Origin: Taenia hydatigena
Lineage: Eukaryota > Platyhelminthes > Cestoda > Cyclophyllidea > Taeniidae
DNA: 64,000 nt
Assembly: GCA_036345935.2 (NCBI GenBank)
Contig: JADWOT020001299.1
Location: 185,094 to 249,093, forward strand
Direction: 5' to 3'
Below, in pieces: positions 52,140-62,300 of this stretch (position 1 is its first letter; every line of letters starts with the position of its first letter). The notes beneath the pieces are model-generated. The model made no database searches. It worked only from the letters and a program-made list of their open reading frames with translations, and was not told where the DNA came from. A program made the translations under genes and the position numbers.

Positions 52140-52730
52140 CTAGTGAAGTGGTACCGAGTCGAAGCTTTGTGAGACCAGCTCTGTTTGCTTCATTAATACG
52201 ATGCATCGAAATTCCATCTTCAGTCTTCTGTTATTAATCAAGCGTGTTCCGAGGAAAACAATGATACTTAGCATTGACAGCATGGCAATGACAACTAAGG
52301 AGTGTGCAAAATCACGCATGCCGTATAACTTGTTAAATGATGGGAATTGCATCTTCTTGCTTTCCTCCTCGGAATTTCGCATCAGCAATCTTAGGGCTGG
52401 CAATGCACTGGAGATGTAATTCCTATCATATCTTTCTTGAGTAAAATCACTATTGTAAATAGCGCTCCCAAGCCCACTGACCACTTTTACGGCGTTTACA
52501 ATTAGCAACTTGAAGGAATCGGCTCTGATGTTAGAAATATATTTAAATTGCCAAATTTCGCATCTATCGCGCTGAGGCTTGCGTAACATCGTTAACTTGG
52601 CTCTGATTGCATGCCAAGTCGTGCATAGCATTTGAAAGCAATGGACCAAAAATCCACTAGGAAGTCCCTGCGCAGGTTCTAATTCTGCTGGCAACGGTGT
52701 CCTTCCTCGCATTTTCGACATCGCGCACAT
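52140..52730 (-). CDS. Unrecognised 196-residue frame with one membrane segment
   Basis: This is the second longest frame that is not explained by base composition. Its translation is mixed and protein-like. It has a basic, proline-containing start and a central region rich in charged and aliphatic residues (ADSFKLLIVNAVKVVSGLGS). A polar stretch (NSEEESKKMQFPS) is followed by a hydrophobic segment at about residues 143-160 and then by RLINNRRLK, giving a single-pass helix with positive residues on its C-terminal side. The rest is a short hydrophilic tail. No family is recognised and no intron signals force the ends. At this length a chance frame is uncommon but not excluded, so this could be an exon or a single-exon gene. 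Confidence 0.35.
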   Translation of the reverse strand: MCAMSKMRGRTPLPAELEPAQGLPSGFLVHCFQMLCTTWHAIRAKLTMLRKPQRDRCEIWQFKYISNIRADSFKLLIVNAVKVVSGLGSAIYNSDFTQERYDRNYISSALPALRLLMRNSEEESKKMQFPSFNKLYGMRDFAHSLVVIAMLSMLSIIVFLGTRLINNRRLKMEFRCIVLMKQTELVSQSFDSVPLH

Positions 52731-53064
52731 TAATTTAGCACCATAATGCCGACGATTGAGTGGGTAATTACTTCCGACGTTCAGAAATGGGTCTCAAGCT
52801 AGCGCTCTAGACTCTCGATTGCTTTGTAGCTCGTCGACCCAACGGCTCGAATATCGCTGCGCGCCATCAGATACATTGCAAACCTGCTCTACATCAACAC
52901 AGCGGCATCAGAAACATCTTGAGCATTAGGCATTGGGAGTTGATGTAAGGTGGTGTGCTGCATCGATGCCACTCCAGTAGTGGGTTGCCAAACCCATGGC
53001 CAGTACACGCGCCTTGCATTCGCACCATCTGTTTACGCGGTTTATGCTTGAGGCCGTTCCAGTT

Positions 53065-53299
53065 TTAGGCTACAAATAGCTGCACCTCTGGGGCCTCGAT
53101 GGTGATGGGCCATACACCCGCCACGTACCACCCTGCGCTGTTGGAAGGCAAACGAACTGCTGTGGATTTGCATTGAATCGTATATAAAGCAATGTTGGTG
53201 CAAAAACCGAGGGCGGGATTGTACCTGCACTTGCAGTCGTATTTGTTACTTCATCGCATACCATCCTCACTCACGAACCTCCAAGGCTCGAAGTGCTTG
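53065..53299 (-). pseudogene. Broken third copy of the Cys-containing exon
   Basis: Read on the minus strand from a TTGTCAACAG acceptor, this copy keeps WRFVSEDGM, YDCKC, PALGFCTN, IQCKS and PITIEAP. It carries an in-frame TGA soon after EDGM and lacks part of the segment before the final W-x-ITIE. It is clearly homologous to the arm copies but too diverged to belong to the recent duplication. The residues that remain shared are mostly Cys, Gly, Trp and acidic positions, as expected if the ancestor was translated. The flanking non-coding sequence is only weakly alignable. Confidence 0.55.
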
Positions 53300-55649
53300 C
53301 TGTTGACAAAAAACAGGTAGTAAGATGTGACAGCTTAAAATAATGAGGCTTTATATTTCGACAAAGAATGTGGACTGAAGAGCGACACCTATTGAAAGCA
53401 AATGCAGTGCTTGCATGCTGGTGATTCCGTCTGGCTAGATGAGTGAAATCGGAAATGTTTGGAGATAAGTGGATAGGTGGTAGAACTTTGTCTGAGCTTT
53501 TACTTTTATGCGCGAAAAAGTGTAGTAACTCGAGATCACTTTTTTGAAGTAACTAGGGTGTGGATTTCTCTTAACTGCAAAGATGCATTGTAGGAGAATA
53601 GAAGTGCCACCAATAACTTACATTGCCATTAATAACCGTAAAAAGACGTTAGTTTAGCCCACTTAACGGGATGTTAAATGCATTCGCCGTTCCATGCATT
53701 AACTTTCCCCAGATGCCAGGCACTCTGTGTCTGAAAAGAGGGCAAAAGCGGTGACCGTCGAGAAGGTCTAAAGACTACACTTTGCGACGCCAAATGCTAA
53801 CTTGGAGCAGCTGAATCGCTTAAAATCAACAAGTGAATAAGGTGAACGGCTGCGATGAGTGGTATTTTCTACTTGCATCGGTTATTCAGCACGATGGCAT
53901 TGATGTTAAAGATCCCTACAAGTTTATTTGCTACTTAGAAATGTCGGAGTGAGAAACGGCATTAGTATCCCTGCTACTGTCTTCTTCGACATTGTCATGT
54001 TCCTTTCCAATGCTGCGTTCTACTGTTTAGCAGGCGCCTATTCACTTTCAATCTTAAACGTCATCTTCCACTGTAGTCTTCGCCCACAAGGCCAACCTAT
54101 TCTGCCCGCACTGAAAATAAGATACTCACGTAACCCTCCACTTATTAGCTCATACACTGATTGAAAAGCCACATCAGATGGGATGGAGGCGACCTGGCAA
54201 GGTCATATCTCAATATACAAGCATTGACCCTAAAGCGCGCGATTAGTTTTACAAAACGGGTTAAGCATCCACAGACTGAGGCTGCCCTCAGGCAACACGC
54301 AATGGATGTGATGATTAATGGCGTGGATCACCATCTTGTGTCTTGATTCATGATTATTCCTCCATAAGTTGGAGAATCTGTAGCACTGCGATTGCGTCAA
54401 TTTTTCCCCCACCACATAATGACAATCGGCCATAAGCGACAAAAGATTGTTAACCAGACGCGGTAGAGCGCATGAGAGAGCAAACCCCATCCTGTGCATC
54501 GAGTAGATTTTTCGCTAGATAAACTAGGTCGTTAGACGATACTGTTCTGCTAATCCTCGAATTGCAACCCAATTTCATGCAGCATCAAATCGTATCAACT
54601 CGTCTTACCACTTTACTTCCCCTCACAATCCCTATTCTCTGTCGCCTATTCAAAAGGTCAGCCCACTGAAGGGAGCAGAAAATTTGTAGTCGCAAAGCAT
54701 ACGACGCTTTGAAAGGCACTAAATATTAGGAGTGCATGCTAAAGTGTATCCAGCTCATAACAGTAATGTTTGACCCGCTTGGTAGATATATCAGTGGAAG
54801 CTGCTTGGGTAAATTGCTACATGGTGCATGAGCAACAGTCTACCTAGTGCCATTTGAGTCTTTGAGGCATCAGCCCAGTTCTAACAATCGAATACATACG
54901 ATGGAAAGTCTATTGACCTGTACCGTAACCTAGACCCGACGTTAGCGCACTCACTCTCCTTTATTAAAACCAACCAGTATTACTGCACATAAGGATTGCG
55001 GCAATTGAAAAATCCAAGTTAAGTTTCGCAAATTACCCACTTTGGTGCCTTTTAGAACAAAGAAACGTTCGTACTTCCAGAATCCATTGCTCTAAGATCC
55101 TAGAGTCTTTAGTCTCGAGAGAAAGGCATACTTATTGCATGAATGTTTAGCATGTGTAAAGAGCGTTAGCTTCGCTTTCACACACGCACACATTCTTAAG
55201 CATCGACTAAGGGAGGAGAGTGAGCGTCGCGCCACATCACAATTGCTTTGGTGCTAGGCATCATGCGTTGGCTGATGCTTAAAAGAACAATAAGACAGTG
55301 CTGTCTTTGTTGTTCAGCTGGCTTCCAAGCCTAGACTGAAATGCATGTGAGTCCATATCAGAAGCGTTACCATTTATTCTCTGTGCTGCTCTCGAGAGAG
55401 CTAAAGAGGAATCATTGTTTCCACTGTCGTTGCTCTTTGATATAGCTTCGGCACTCCAAAGAATACAGTCAGCAGAATAGATAAATACACAGCGTACACC
55501 GAGGAAGGAGAAAATGGCATGAGTGCTGTAGTTACATCGAATGCTCACAGCGTGGCGCAACATTCATAAGGGCAAGGATATGATCATTACCATAGTCCTT
55601 CCCCTTACACATCTCGGGATAGGCAAAAAGACCATAGCTCTGCAGAATG

Positions 55650-55755
55650 CCCATAAACATTGCAGCATTATTGCCGGCTGCCAAAAACTGATAAACCCGC
55701 ATGTCACACATGTGTGACATATGAGCACGAGTGAGGCAACCAGGGCATGACATAT
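55650..55755 (+). repeat. Diverged motif B copy in the right flank
   Basis: In the same order as right-arm motif B this stretch has an ATTATTGCCGGCTGCC block (arm: GTTGTTGCCGCTTAC), the TGTGTGACAT core, ATGAG, and GAGGCAACC (arm: AGGCAAG). Similarity fades on both sides. It shows that motif B is a dispersed repeat and not arm-specific. Confidence 0.5.
55701..55720. other. Perfect 20 bp palindrome
   Basis: ATGTCACACATGTGTGACAT is exactly its own reverse complement. It is the most complete form of the core seen in degraded form in the arm copies of motif B. Possible roles include a dimeric protein binding site or a repeat terminus; the sequence alone does not decide. Confidence 0.8.
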
Positions 55756-58171
55756 GATGCTGGTAGGGTTGACGCCAATCACAAATTGCGATAAGGGCAA
55801 ATTTATAAAAATTTGACACAATTGCATTTTTGATGATGTAGACGAGACTGGACTGTAACCATCATGTTGCCTGCCTTAAATTAACTCCTCAGCATATTTG
55901 AGGTTCATAATTCATCTTCTTGCTTCGTTTTTAAGGTACTGCTTGAGGTGCCCATTCACATTTAAACGTATCGAAACTTCCTCCTGCACATTACCTCATC
56001 GCGTAAGCTTAGCTTTTGTCCTTTTGTGCAAGACAGCCAAAGTGCAACAACAATATGCATTCACCTTTTCTTAGTCAGATTGGGATGCACAAAACCCCAT
56101 TCGCTGATTTTTTTCCATTAATAATAATTAAGTGTTGTTAGAATTTCGCCTCATGCTTACATTTGTATTCACAATCCCTTCGTCAAATAAAATTAAACCT
56201 ACAACTGACCAAGTGATGCGAATTAAAGGATTGAATGTTCCGCGACATCCATTTATTTACCTGCCCAGGCCACTCCGAATTAAGCCACCTTAACAATACG
56301 TCGCCTATGATGCAGAAAAGGAGTGCATCAGCACTCCCCATCCATCAGTGAAGAAGGCAGACGAGAGTGTGGTCGGATGACAGCAGATGAATTGAATTAG
56401 CTCAGATATAACTTATGCAACAATGGCTAACCGATCCCGAGAAAAGTCTTCAGAACTTCTTCTCACAGGACCATTGCGTTATTTACTTACATCTGCAGCT
56501 TCCAGGCATCAATACGTTGGCATTGGCTACAACAAAAATAACAATGATGACAAGTATGTGTGGAGCTTACTCAATTATTAACAGGCATAAGTGAACCTAC
56601 AAGATCTGGGTCCCTCAATGAAACCCAATGAAACTGCAACAAGCATTTGAATGGTTGCAACGTGATTCATTATATTAACACGACCGTCTGTTGTTTTGGT
56701 GCACTCATCGTGTGATCTACTAGACGCCAACCTAGCTTGAGCGTTTAGGACTGTATCATTTGAACCTAAACATTATCAGATATTCTGCTTCCGCTATAAC
56801 CCAAGGTGATGCCACATGTATCCACCGATCTAATATAGGATTCCATTCCACTAAGCACCAGTGCATCATTAACTTATCGCATTCAATGGTAGTGCTTTGG
56901 AAGAATCTTGATATTTAGACGAAGAACTCGACTTAACCTCAGTGCATGAACAAGCACATTTGTGTCGAGTGGCAGCAATTAGCTGTCCTGCTCCCTAACG
57001 CGCTTATAATCGCAAATCATCTTTACCTTTTTACAGCTAGCCATCTGGTATGAATTGGGAAGAATTCGCAAGTGTCGGTGTATTTTAAAGGGCTGCAACA
57101 ATATTTTACATATAAACGAGTCCAAATACCACGCTCTTGTAAATCTCGAAATTCTCAGATATGCTGAAATATTGGTAAAATTGCAGATATCATTGCTATA
57201 AAGTAAGGGTGAATGTGCTTGCTTTACAAAGTGTAGTAGTTACACGTGCAAACGCACGTCACCTGGATCAGCACAATGAACAAATTTGAGCACGGTCGCT
57301 TGCGTCATTTCCAGAAATTTGACTCCAAATCCAAAGCAGATAATTTTTCAGGGAAAGCATACTTCACAATTTTTAGGTGAAAGCAGACATTTCCATTTTG
57401 GTGAGTTATGAGGCGCATAGAGTGACGCACCCAATTTACGCGTTTAATTTAGGTTAACACACACATCAATGGGAATATACATGACATTGTAGATCGTTTT
57501 TCTCTTTCCTCCTCTTCCCTTCTTCCACCCTTACTGAAGGAGAAAGTTGGTTGCCTCTAGGCACTTATACTATTATAAGGTAGGACGAAGGTGTCTAAGG
57601 TTCTGGAGTGCAGCTCCGTTGGTCCGCGATCAGATTAAAATTGTCCTCCCGCCTCTTGCCTACAAACACAATTAAGGAACATAAGTATTACAATCATATT
57701 TGAGTAACTCAGATTCGTTGCATTTAAAATGAGGCATTGAGCTTTGCGTAAATAGTTCTGAAGCTGTAGAGTTGCCAATTTTCAAGCCACTCCGTATACA
57801 CTACGCCCACATACACTAACTCAAAGCTTGACACATCCATACAAGGAGCTGAGCACGCAGATTCAAGCACTCGCCTTGATGCGTAGTTGGATGAGGAAGG
57901 TTTGTTCTCAGCGTCTGTATTGCGGGTAGATCGTTGTGCCACAAAAGCGGGTCGGTGCTCTACAAATACTAAAAACACTTGCGAGCAATGGAATTTATTC
58001 GCAGTTCCGATTCCCGTTCACAATTTAATTATTCCGCAAAATTCAAGAAGGACATCACATTAGTTCTAAGGGATTCTTCGTTTGAAATAATTCGTATTTA
58101 GCAATTCAACCATCGATGCCAAATCGACTGAGTGGTGGTCTGTGTATGTGAGCTGTTATTGCTTCTTTTAG

Positions 58172-58467
58172 TGAACTCAAGAGAATCGCGCGGAATTCGC
58201 ATTCACCTGCGACGCGATCACACGATGGCCAGTCAAACGCATCTAGAATTCGAAAGCGAAACATGGGATCAAGCTGACCTGAATGAAGTCCGTGCTCTCC
58301 TCCACGGATGTAGCGGTTATGTTTCGCAGCAATACCCTGCTATTCGCATTGAGAATTTAACACTGAACGACCTCCACACCCTCCTCAATCGGGTCCGGTT
58401 TTCCACCTTTCGGATTGTCTACATTGAGCAGTATGAGGGAGGCCGGTACTACGTTGTAATTTTTTAG
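58172..58467 (+). CDS. Candidate terminal exon (unrecognised protein)
   Basis: A pyrimidine-rich acceptor (TTATTGCTTCTTTTAG) ends at 58171. The open sequence after it runs 296 bp to a TAG stop and has more balanced, GC-richer codons than its surroundings. The translation starts NSRESRGIRIHLRRD, passes an internal Met (MASQTHLEFE) and has a regular alternation suggesting an alpha/beta fold. It includes LNEVRALLHGC, then NLTLNDLHTLLNRV, and ends RYYVVIF. I do not recognise the family. The hydrophobic leader obtained by reading further upstream (VCVCELLLLLL) is probably the pyrimidine tract of the intron and not a signal peptide. Upstream exons were not identified. Confidence 0.5.
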
Positions 58468-60217
58468 TATGCTCCCTTTGTATGATTTTAGAGCGAAATA
58501 TATTTGCACACATTTTGATACGCTGAATTCCGCTGATATATGTGGCTTTAGGAATGTAGCCTGACCTAATTTTCTTTGTCAAGCATACTTCAAGGCCATG
58601 AAACTACTTCTGCGACTCCAGAACGATGGGGCTTTTAGCATGGATAGGAAAGCTTTGGACCTGAATCCTCTGGCTTTGCTGCGAGTTGACATTGGGGCGT
58701 TGAATTCACAAAAATGCTGTGCTTATGACATGCTCATACGTCTCCTTCGATTATGCCAAGAATGCGAATTATGTCACCTTTCAAAATGTGTTACATGCAA
58801 CAAATTTAAACTATAAAAGTGTCTAACTTCTAGAAACCTACAGGATCAAATGGCATTTTAACAAAAGATAATAGTAAGTGCCAAATTTTAGAGGCTACCA
58901 AATGTCTTAATTGTGTGCATTAAGCTTGGAAACGGATTTAGCATGGTTATGTGGCAAATTTGAGCCCTGCTATGACGGATTGCGCCCAAGTAATGCAGAC
59001 GAATGATTTAATGTGCAGAATACCTCCAACATTCATGATGATGTGCATCCAATATTTGCACACCATACAATGTAATGGCATTACAATTGGCGCTGACATC
59101 TATTAAGCACTTACGATGAAATGAAGTCGTAGTGCTCCAACCGTCTTTAAGGCATAAGAATTGGATACCTACAAGCATTGGTGGAGGATATTGGCTACTT
59201 GGACGAAATCGCAGACCTTGAGGACTGTAGAGTCCGTGTAGTGAGAAGTTCAGTTAAGCTGACTTCGAAGGATTACACTGCACCACCAAAAACCAGCCAA
59301 AATTGTTCCCTGTGAAGAGCACATAAACGCAGCTCGTGTGTATTTTGTTCTGCCTGTACAAATGTCAATTTCTCCCTAATTGGGGAAGCGCTCTTTATTG
59401 TGCCTTGCTAAGAAGTGCTGCGCCAAGTGGCTTAACTTAATGAAATGCTGAAATTCTGGATTAAAATATCATCAAGCATTGACCACTGATCTTAAATAGG
59501 AAAGTCTTCTTTGATTTAGTGCACCTAGTAAAAATTCGCACAAATCTGCTGCGTCATGTGCACAACTCTAACCTTCTTAAATGAACTTATGTAAAATCGC
59601 AAAACGCTGCTTTGAAGCGCTCCTGACTGACCATCAACCTAATGGCCACCTGTTTCTGAGTATCAGGCCTGAAAGACGAATTGAAGCCATCGAGGAAACA
59701 GTAAATTTAATGGGGAGTGAGATTTATGCTCCCCATAGTGATTGACAATTTTGACTCAGCCACCAGGTAAGCAGGATTCCTCTTGCCTTTTGAGCACATT
59801 TTACTCGAACGGATGTCACTCAAATCTGACTGCAATCGGGTTCAACTCTAATAACACCAATGGTTGTCATGGAGAGGTCAGATGACCCAGGAGTGAAGTG
59901 GATAGGATAGATTGACGCACTGCATGGACTTCAATGCAGCCGCATTCATCAGAGCAGATCAAAGCCTTGCTATTCTAAGGATTAACTAGGTTTTTCGGAC
60001 CTCAGCAATCACCTCGGGCGTGACGATTGAACCCTCTTCAACAGGCACAATTTATCCCACTTTTAAACAAGTAAAGTGGTGAAACACGATTCATATTACA
60101 TTTGACAAATGTGACGAAGCATTTCTGTTATTACGGCAAATTCCAGCTTCTTCTGCTTCTCAGCTGCAAGGCGATAAGCAATCAAAACGAAAATTTGTCG
60201 AAGAAGTGGGGAATTAG
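58468..60217. other. Intergenic or intronic stretch: nothing recognised
   Basis: A 72-codon frame at 58598-58816 has no motif. No AATAAA polyadenylation signal stands close after the 58467 stop that I could single out. No repeat was matched here. Confidence 0.4.
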
Positions 60218-60307
60218 GGCGCAGTGCCAAATCTCACGAGATATAGTCATTTTCCATTGCATGGCCGAAGAAATGTCGTTAAGCTTTTGCAAAAGAATGG
60301 TCTTTGA
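60218..60307 (+). pseudogene. Ankyrin-repeat-like exon fragment
   Basis: An AG (GGGGAATTAG) is followed by 29 codons and a TGA. The translation contains PNLTRYSHFPLHG followed by RRNVVKLLQKNGL, matching the ankyrin pattern PLH, then G-[HR]-x-x-VV-x-LL-x-x-[NG]-[GA], with a short deletion after PLH. Ankyrin repeats are protein-interaction modules. A lone, slightly deleted repeat closed by a stop is more likely a fragment than a functional exon. A related ending occurs in both arms (8799-9041 and its mirror). Confidence 0.4.
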
Positions 60308-60440
60308 AAGCAAAATAAGGTCCAAGCGAATGGTCACCTAGACCTCTGTGAGGACAATCAACTTCACTCTCTATCGACTGTGCTGTGATACTACAATGCA
60401 TCATCACTGATCTAGTGTTGACGCATAAGGCTGTGTAATA
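60272..60440 (+). repeat. Diverged copy of arm segment 9006-9177
   Basis: The alignment is collinear with left-arm 9006-9177 in direct orientation. Shared blocks are AAGAATGGTCTTT, GCAAAATAAGGTCCAAGC, AGACCTCTGTGA, GACAATCAACTTCAC, GCATCATCACTG and GTGTTGACGCATAAGG. Identity is roughly 85% by eye. Similarity ends abruptly after 60440. Confidence 0.85.
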
Positions 60441-60966
60441 CTTAATTCTTTAAATGCGCTTGGTAGGCCAGAGGTGGGAAGTCAATTGGAACCACATGAC
60501 TGAGCAGCGCGGAGATTCGCTGGAGCATGACGCGTCCTCGGCCTGAACCCCATATCTCGCCTAGCTGTATTTATCGCCCCACATTATTCCTTGACATTTC
60601 TATTTACTGCCATTTGTATTTCATTCAGTGCCGAGAACTTTTATTGAATTATCCATTTAGGGTCGAATCTAGGCCATCAGCTCTTAAAATCATCAATGGA
60701 CTCATTATGACTTATGTCTACTAGACGATGAGCATTCTGAACGCCCTTTCATAGTCTCACAATGCTTTAAGACTTCTTGGAAACCTATACCGTTTGTTGA
60801 AAAGGAGTGCTAGTGCAGCGTTTAGGTAAGAATGCTATTATAACTTTAGCGCAATTCAAATAGTCTTTGACAAAGTTTCCTATTTCGACAGAGATGTAAC
60901 GAAGGCACCTGAGTGGCACGCCTTCAAAGCTTAAGGCTCTATAATAGAATGCGGATACTAGTTTAC

Positions 60967-61217
60967 CAAGATAACCGTGTAGGTAGACGTGGCCACCCAG
61001 CGTTAGTTCTATCAGGCTCTCAATAACTAGAGGTTCTAATCTATCACTAGCATCAGCGGCGCACATCAACATACCCTGCGACTCGATACCGCGCATCTTG
61101 ATAGGTTCGAGATTGCACAACAAGGTGCCCATTAATCTTTGCATACTCTCAGGAGGCACATGTGGCACGAGGTCGCTGACCACGTTGCGGAGGTTGTCTC
61201 CACCCAAATCTGACTTA
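60967..61217 (-). CDS. tRNA-binding (EMAPII-like) domain exon of TyrRS or AIMP1
   Basis: On the minus strand a TTTCTTCCAG acceptor and a CTTG/GTAAAC donor bound a 251 bp exon. The encoded segment carries the family hallmarks: NVVSDLVPHVP, LLCNLEPIKMRGIESQGMLM, and GGHVYLHGY. These match the EMAPII-type OB-fold tRNA-binding domain found at the C-terminus of animal tyrosyl-tRNA synthetase and in AIMP1, a scaffold of the multi-synthetase complex. The KMRG-x-ESQGML wording and the G-x-HV-x-x-x-GY end favour tyrosyl-tRNA synthetase slightly, while HVP resembles AIMP1. The strand order before it (VGKI, HPDADSLY) and the following KPKKK part were not found nearby. The gene therefore has long introns reaching outside the window, or this is an isolated fragment. 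The reading frame is intact. Confidence 0.85.
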
Positions 61218-61809
61218 CTGGAAGAAAGATAAAGGATTTGCTATGCGAAAGTCAAAATTGGGAAAGGCCCCCAATGCTCTGAGCAGCACTCACCAAAGTG
61301 AATGTGAGACATAAAAGGATCAGAAACGGATGAACTTTGTAAATAGTGTTATGCTTACTAGCGACCAGCCACTGGAAAAATTTTAGTTTTATCAGTACTG
61401 TCCCTGCATTATTATAATGAAAAATGCTTCAGAACCTCGAACATACAGCTTAGACTGTTTCAACTGGAGGTTCTAGATGTCAGCCTTCAGAAATACAAAA
61501 TAGCACTATGCTATCCACCCACCCATCGACCCAGACGGCGTCTAAGCTACGGACACTGCTAAACGTTTTTCTCCTAGTCCTTCCCTGTCAACTGGAACAA
61601 TGCGTGACCCCATGTTACACTTCAACTATCGCATGTGCCCCTCCGTGTGTCATAGCGGCGAAGTATAGCATCTGTTCAACGAATAGAGGTTGGCAAGAAG
61701 AGTTGGTGAGGGAAGTAGAAGGAAGGTGAGGAGCACATAGGAAGTAAATATAAGGGAGTGGATGCAAAGGCGAAGGAATAAGAAGAGTTGGCAGTGGTGA
61801 ATTAATGAT

Positions 61810-61883
61810 CGTGAGGCAGGTCAGGAGGTTAGAGCATCATCCTTATAACGCGGATATCGAGGATTCGAGCCTTTCACTATGCT
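61810..61883 (+). pseudogene. tRNA-Ile(UAU)-like decayed tRNA sequence
   Basis: The 74-base stretch lines up with a tRNA position by position. The D region reads GGTCAGGAGGTTAGAGC. The anticodon loop is CTTATAA with anticodon TAT, and the T region reads GGATTCGAGCC, close to the pol-III B box. Acceptor-stem pairing is essentially lost. The anticodon stem has two mismatches, and the T stem has an A-C closing pair. This fits a tRNA pseudogene or the head of a tRNA-derived SINE. No tail repeat or poly-A follows that would confirm a SINE. Confidence 0.45.
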
Positions 61884-61971
61884 TACTAACTTCCTGCTCC
61901 CACTTTTAGTCCGATTTACTGTGTCTTGATCTCTAGCATCAAAGTAAGCAGTACGCCCATCCTTCTTGCTG

Positions 61972-62300
61972 CTATTTGTTGTTGGACAGGCATGGTATTG
62001 CCACGGAATCAACGACTACTGCTTCTCCTTTTAAGTTCTTTCCTTCCTCATAATCATAATTTGCTGCAATTAAGCAGCACACTATCTTCTCATATCGATC
62101 CATTCTTTGCAACGGCAATGCGGTAATGCCAACGTTCTCGTAAGTATTAACCACTTCTACGTCTGTAACAGTGGTAGAGGCCGTGTTTGTGGTGGATACC
62201 TTATGAAGCGGCAATCTAGTCGTTGACGGTAGACGAGGAGGAGGAGGAGGAGCGCTTGTCATTATACCTGTCGTGGTGGCAACAGCAGTGACGATACCGC
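61972..62300 (-). CDS. Candidate Pro/Thr-rich exon (unrecognised)
   Basis: On the minus strand an AG at the end of CACAACGTAG can open a frame reading IVTAVATTTGIMTSAPPPPP, then RLPSTTRLPLHKV. This is followed by Thr/Val-rich text and TYENVGITALPLQRMDRYEKI. Polyproline followed by tyrosine-containing text looks like a signalling or adhesion tail. Part of the proline run comes from a GGA microsatellite on the plus strand, so caution is needed. No donor was identified, and the frame continues to 61972 before stopping. No family is recognised. Confidence 0.3.
62235..62252 (+). repeat. (GAG/GGA)n microsatellite
   Basis: Six consecutive GAG units, the run GAGGAGGAGGAGGAGGAG. On the minus strand it encodes the polyproline run of the exon candidate at 61972-62300. 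Confidence 0.9.

Larger units (their letters stand above)
53300..58171. other. Right flank: repeats only, no recognised gene
   Basis: Besides the motif B copy and the palindrome near 55.7 kb, I see no conserved coding signal. Overlapping minus-strand frames at 55279-55827 lie across the repeat. A hydrophobic plus-strand frame at 53928-54164 resembles a membrane segment but has no motif. Confidence 0.45.

Noticed and set aside
58132..58171. Leu-rich N-terminal signal peptide on the 58 kb gene.
   Set aside because: The Leu codons are the pyrimidine tract before an AG acceptor, so this is more likely intron.
60130..60165. Lys-rich minus-strand stretch (AEKQKKLEF) as the next exon of the EMAPII-type gene.
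   Set aside because: The residue order does not match the conserved KPKKK segment, and no donor/acceptor phase links it to 60967.
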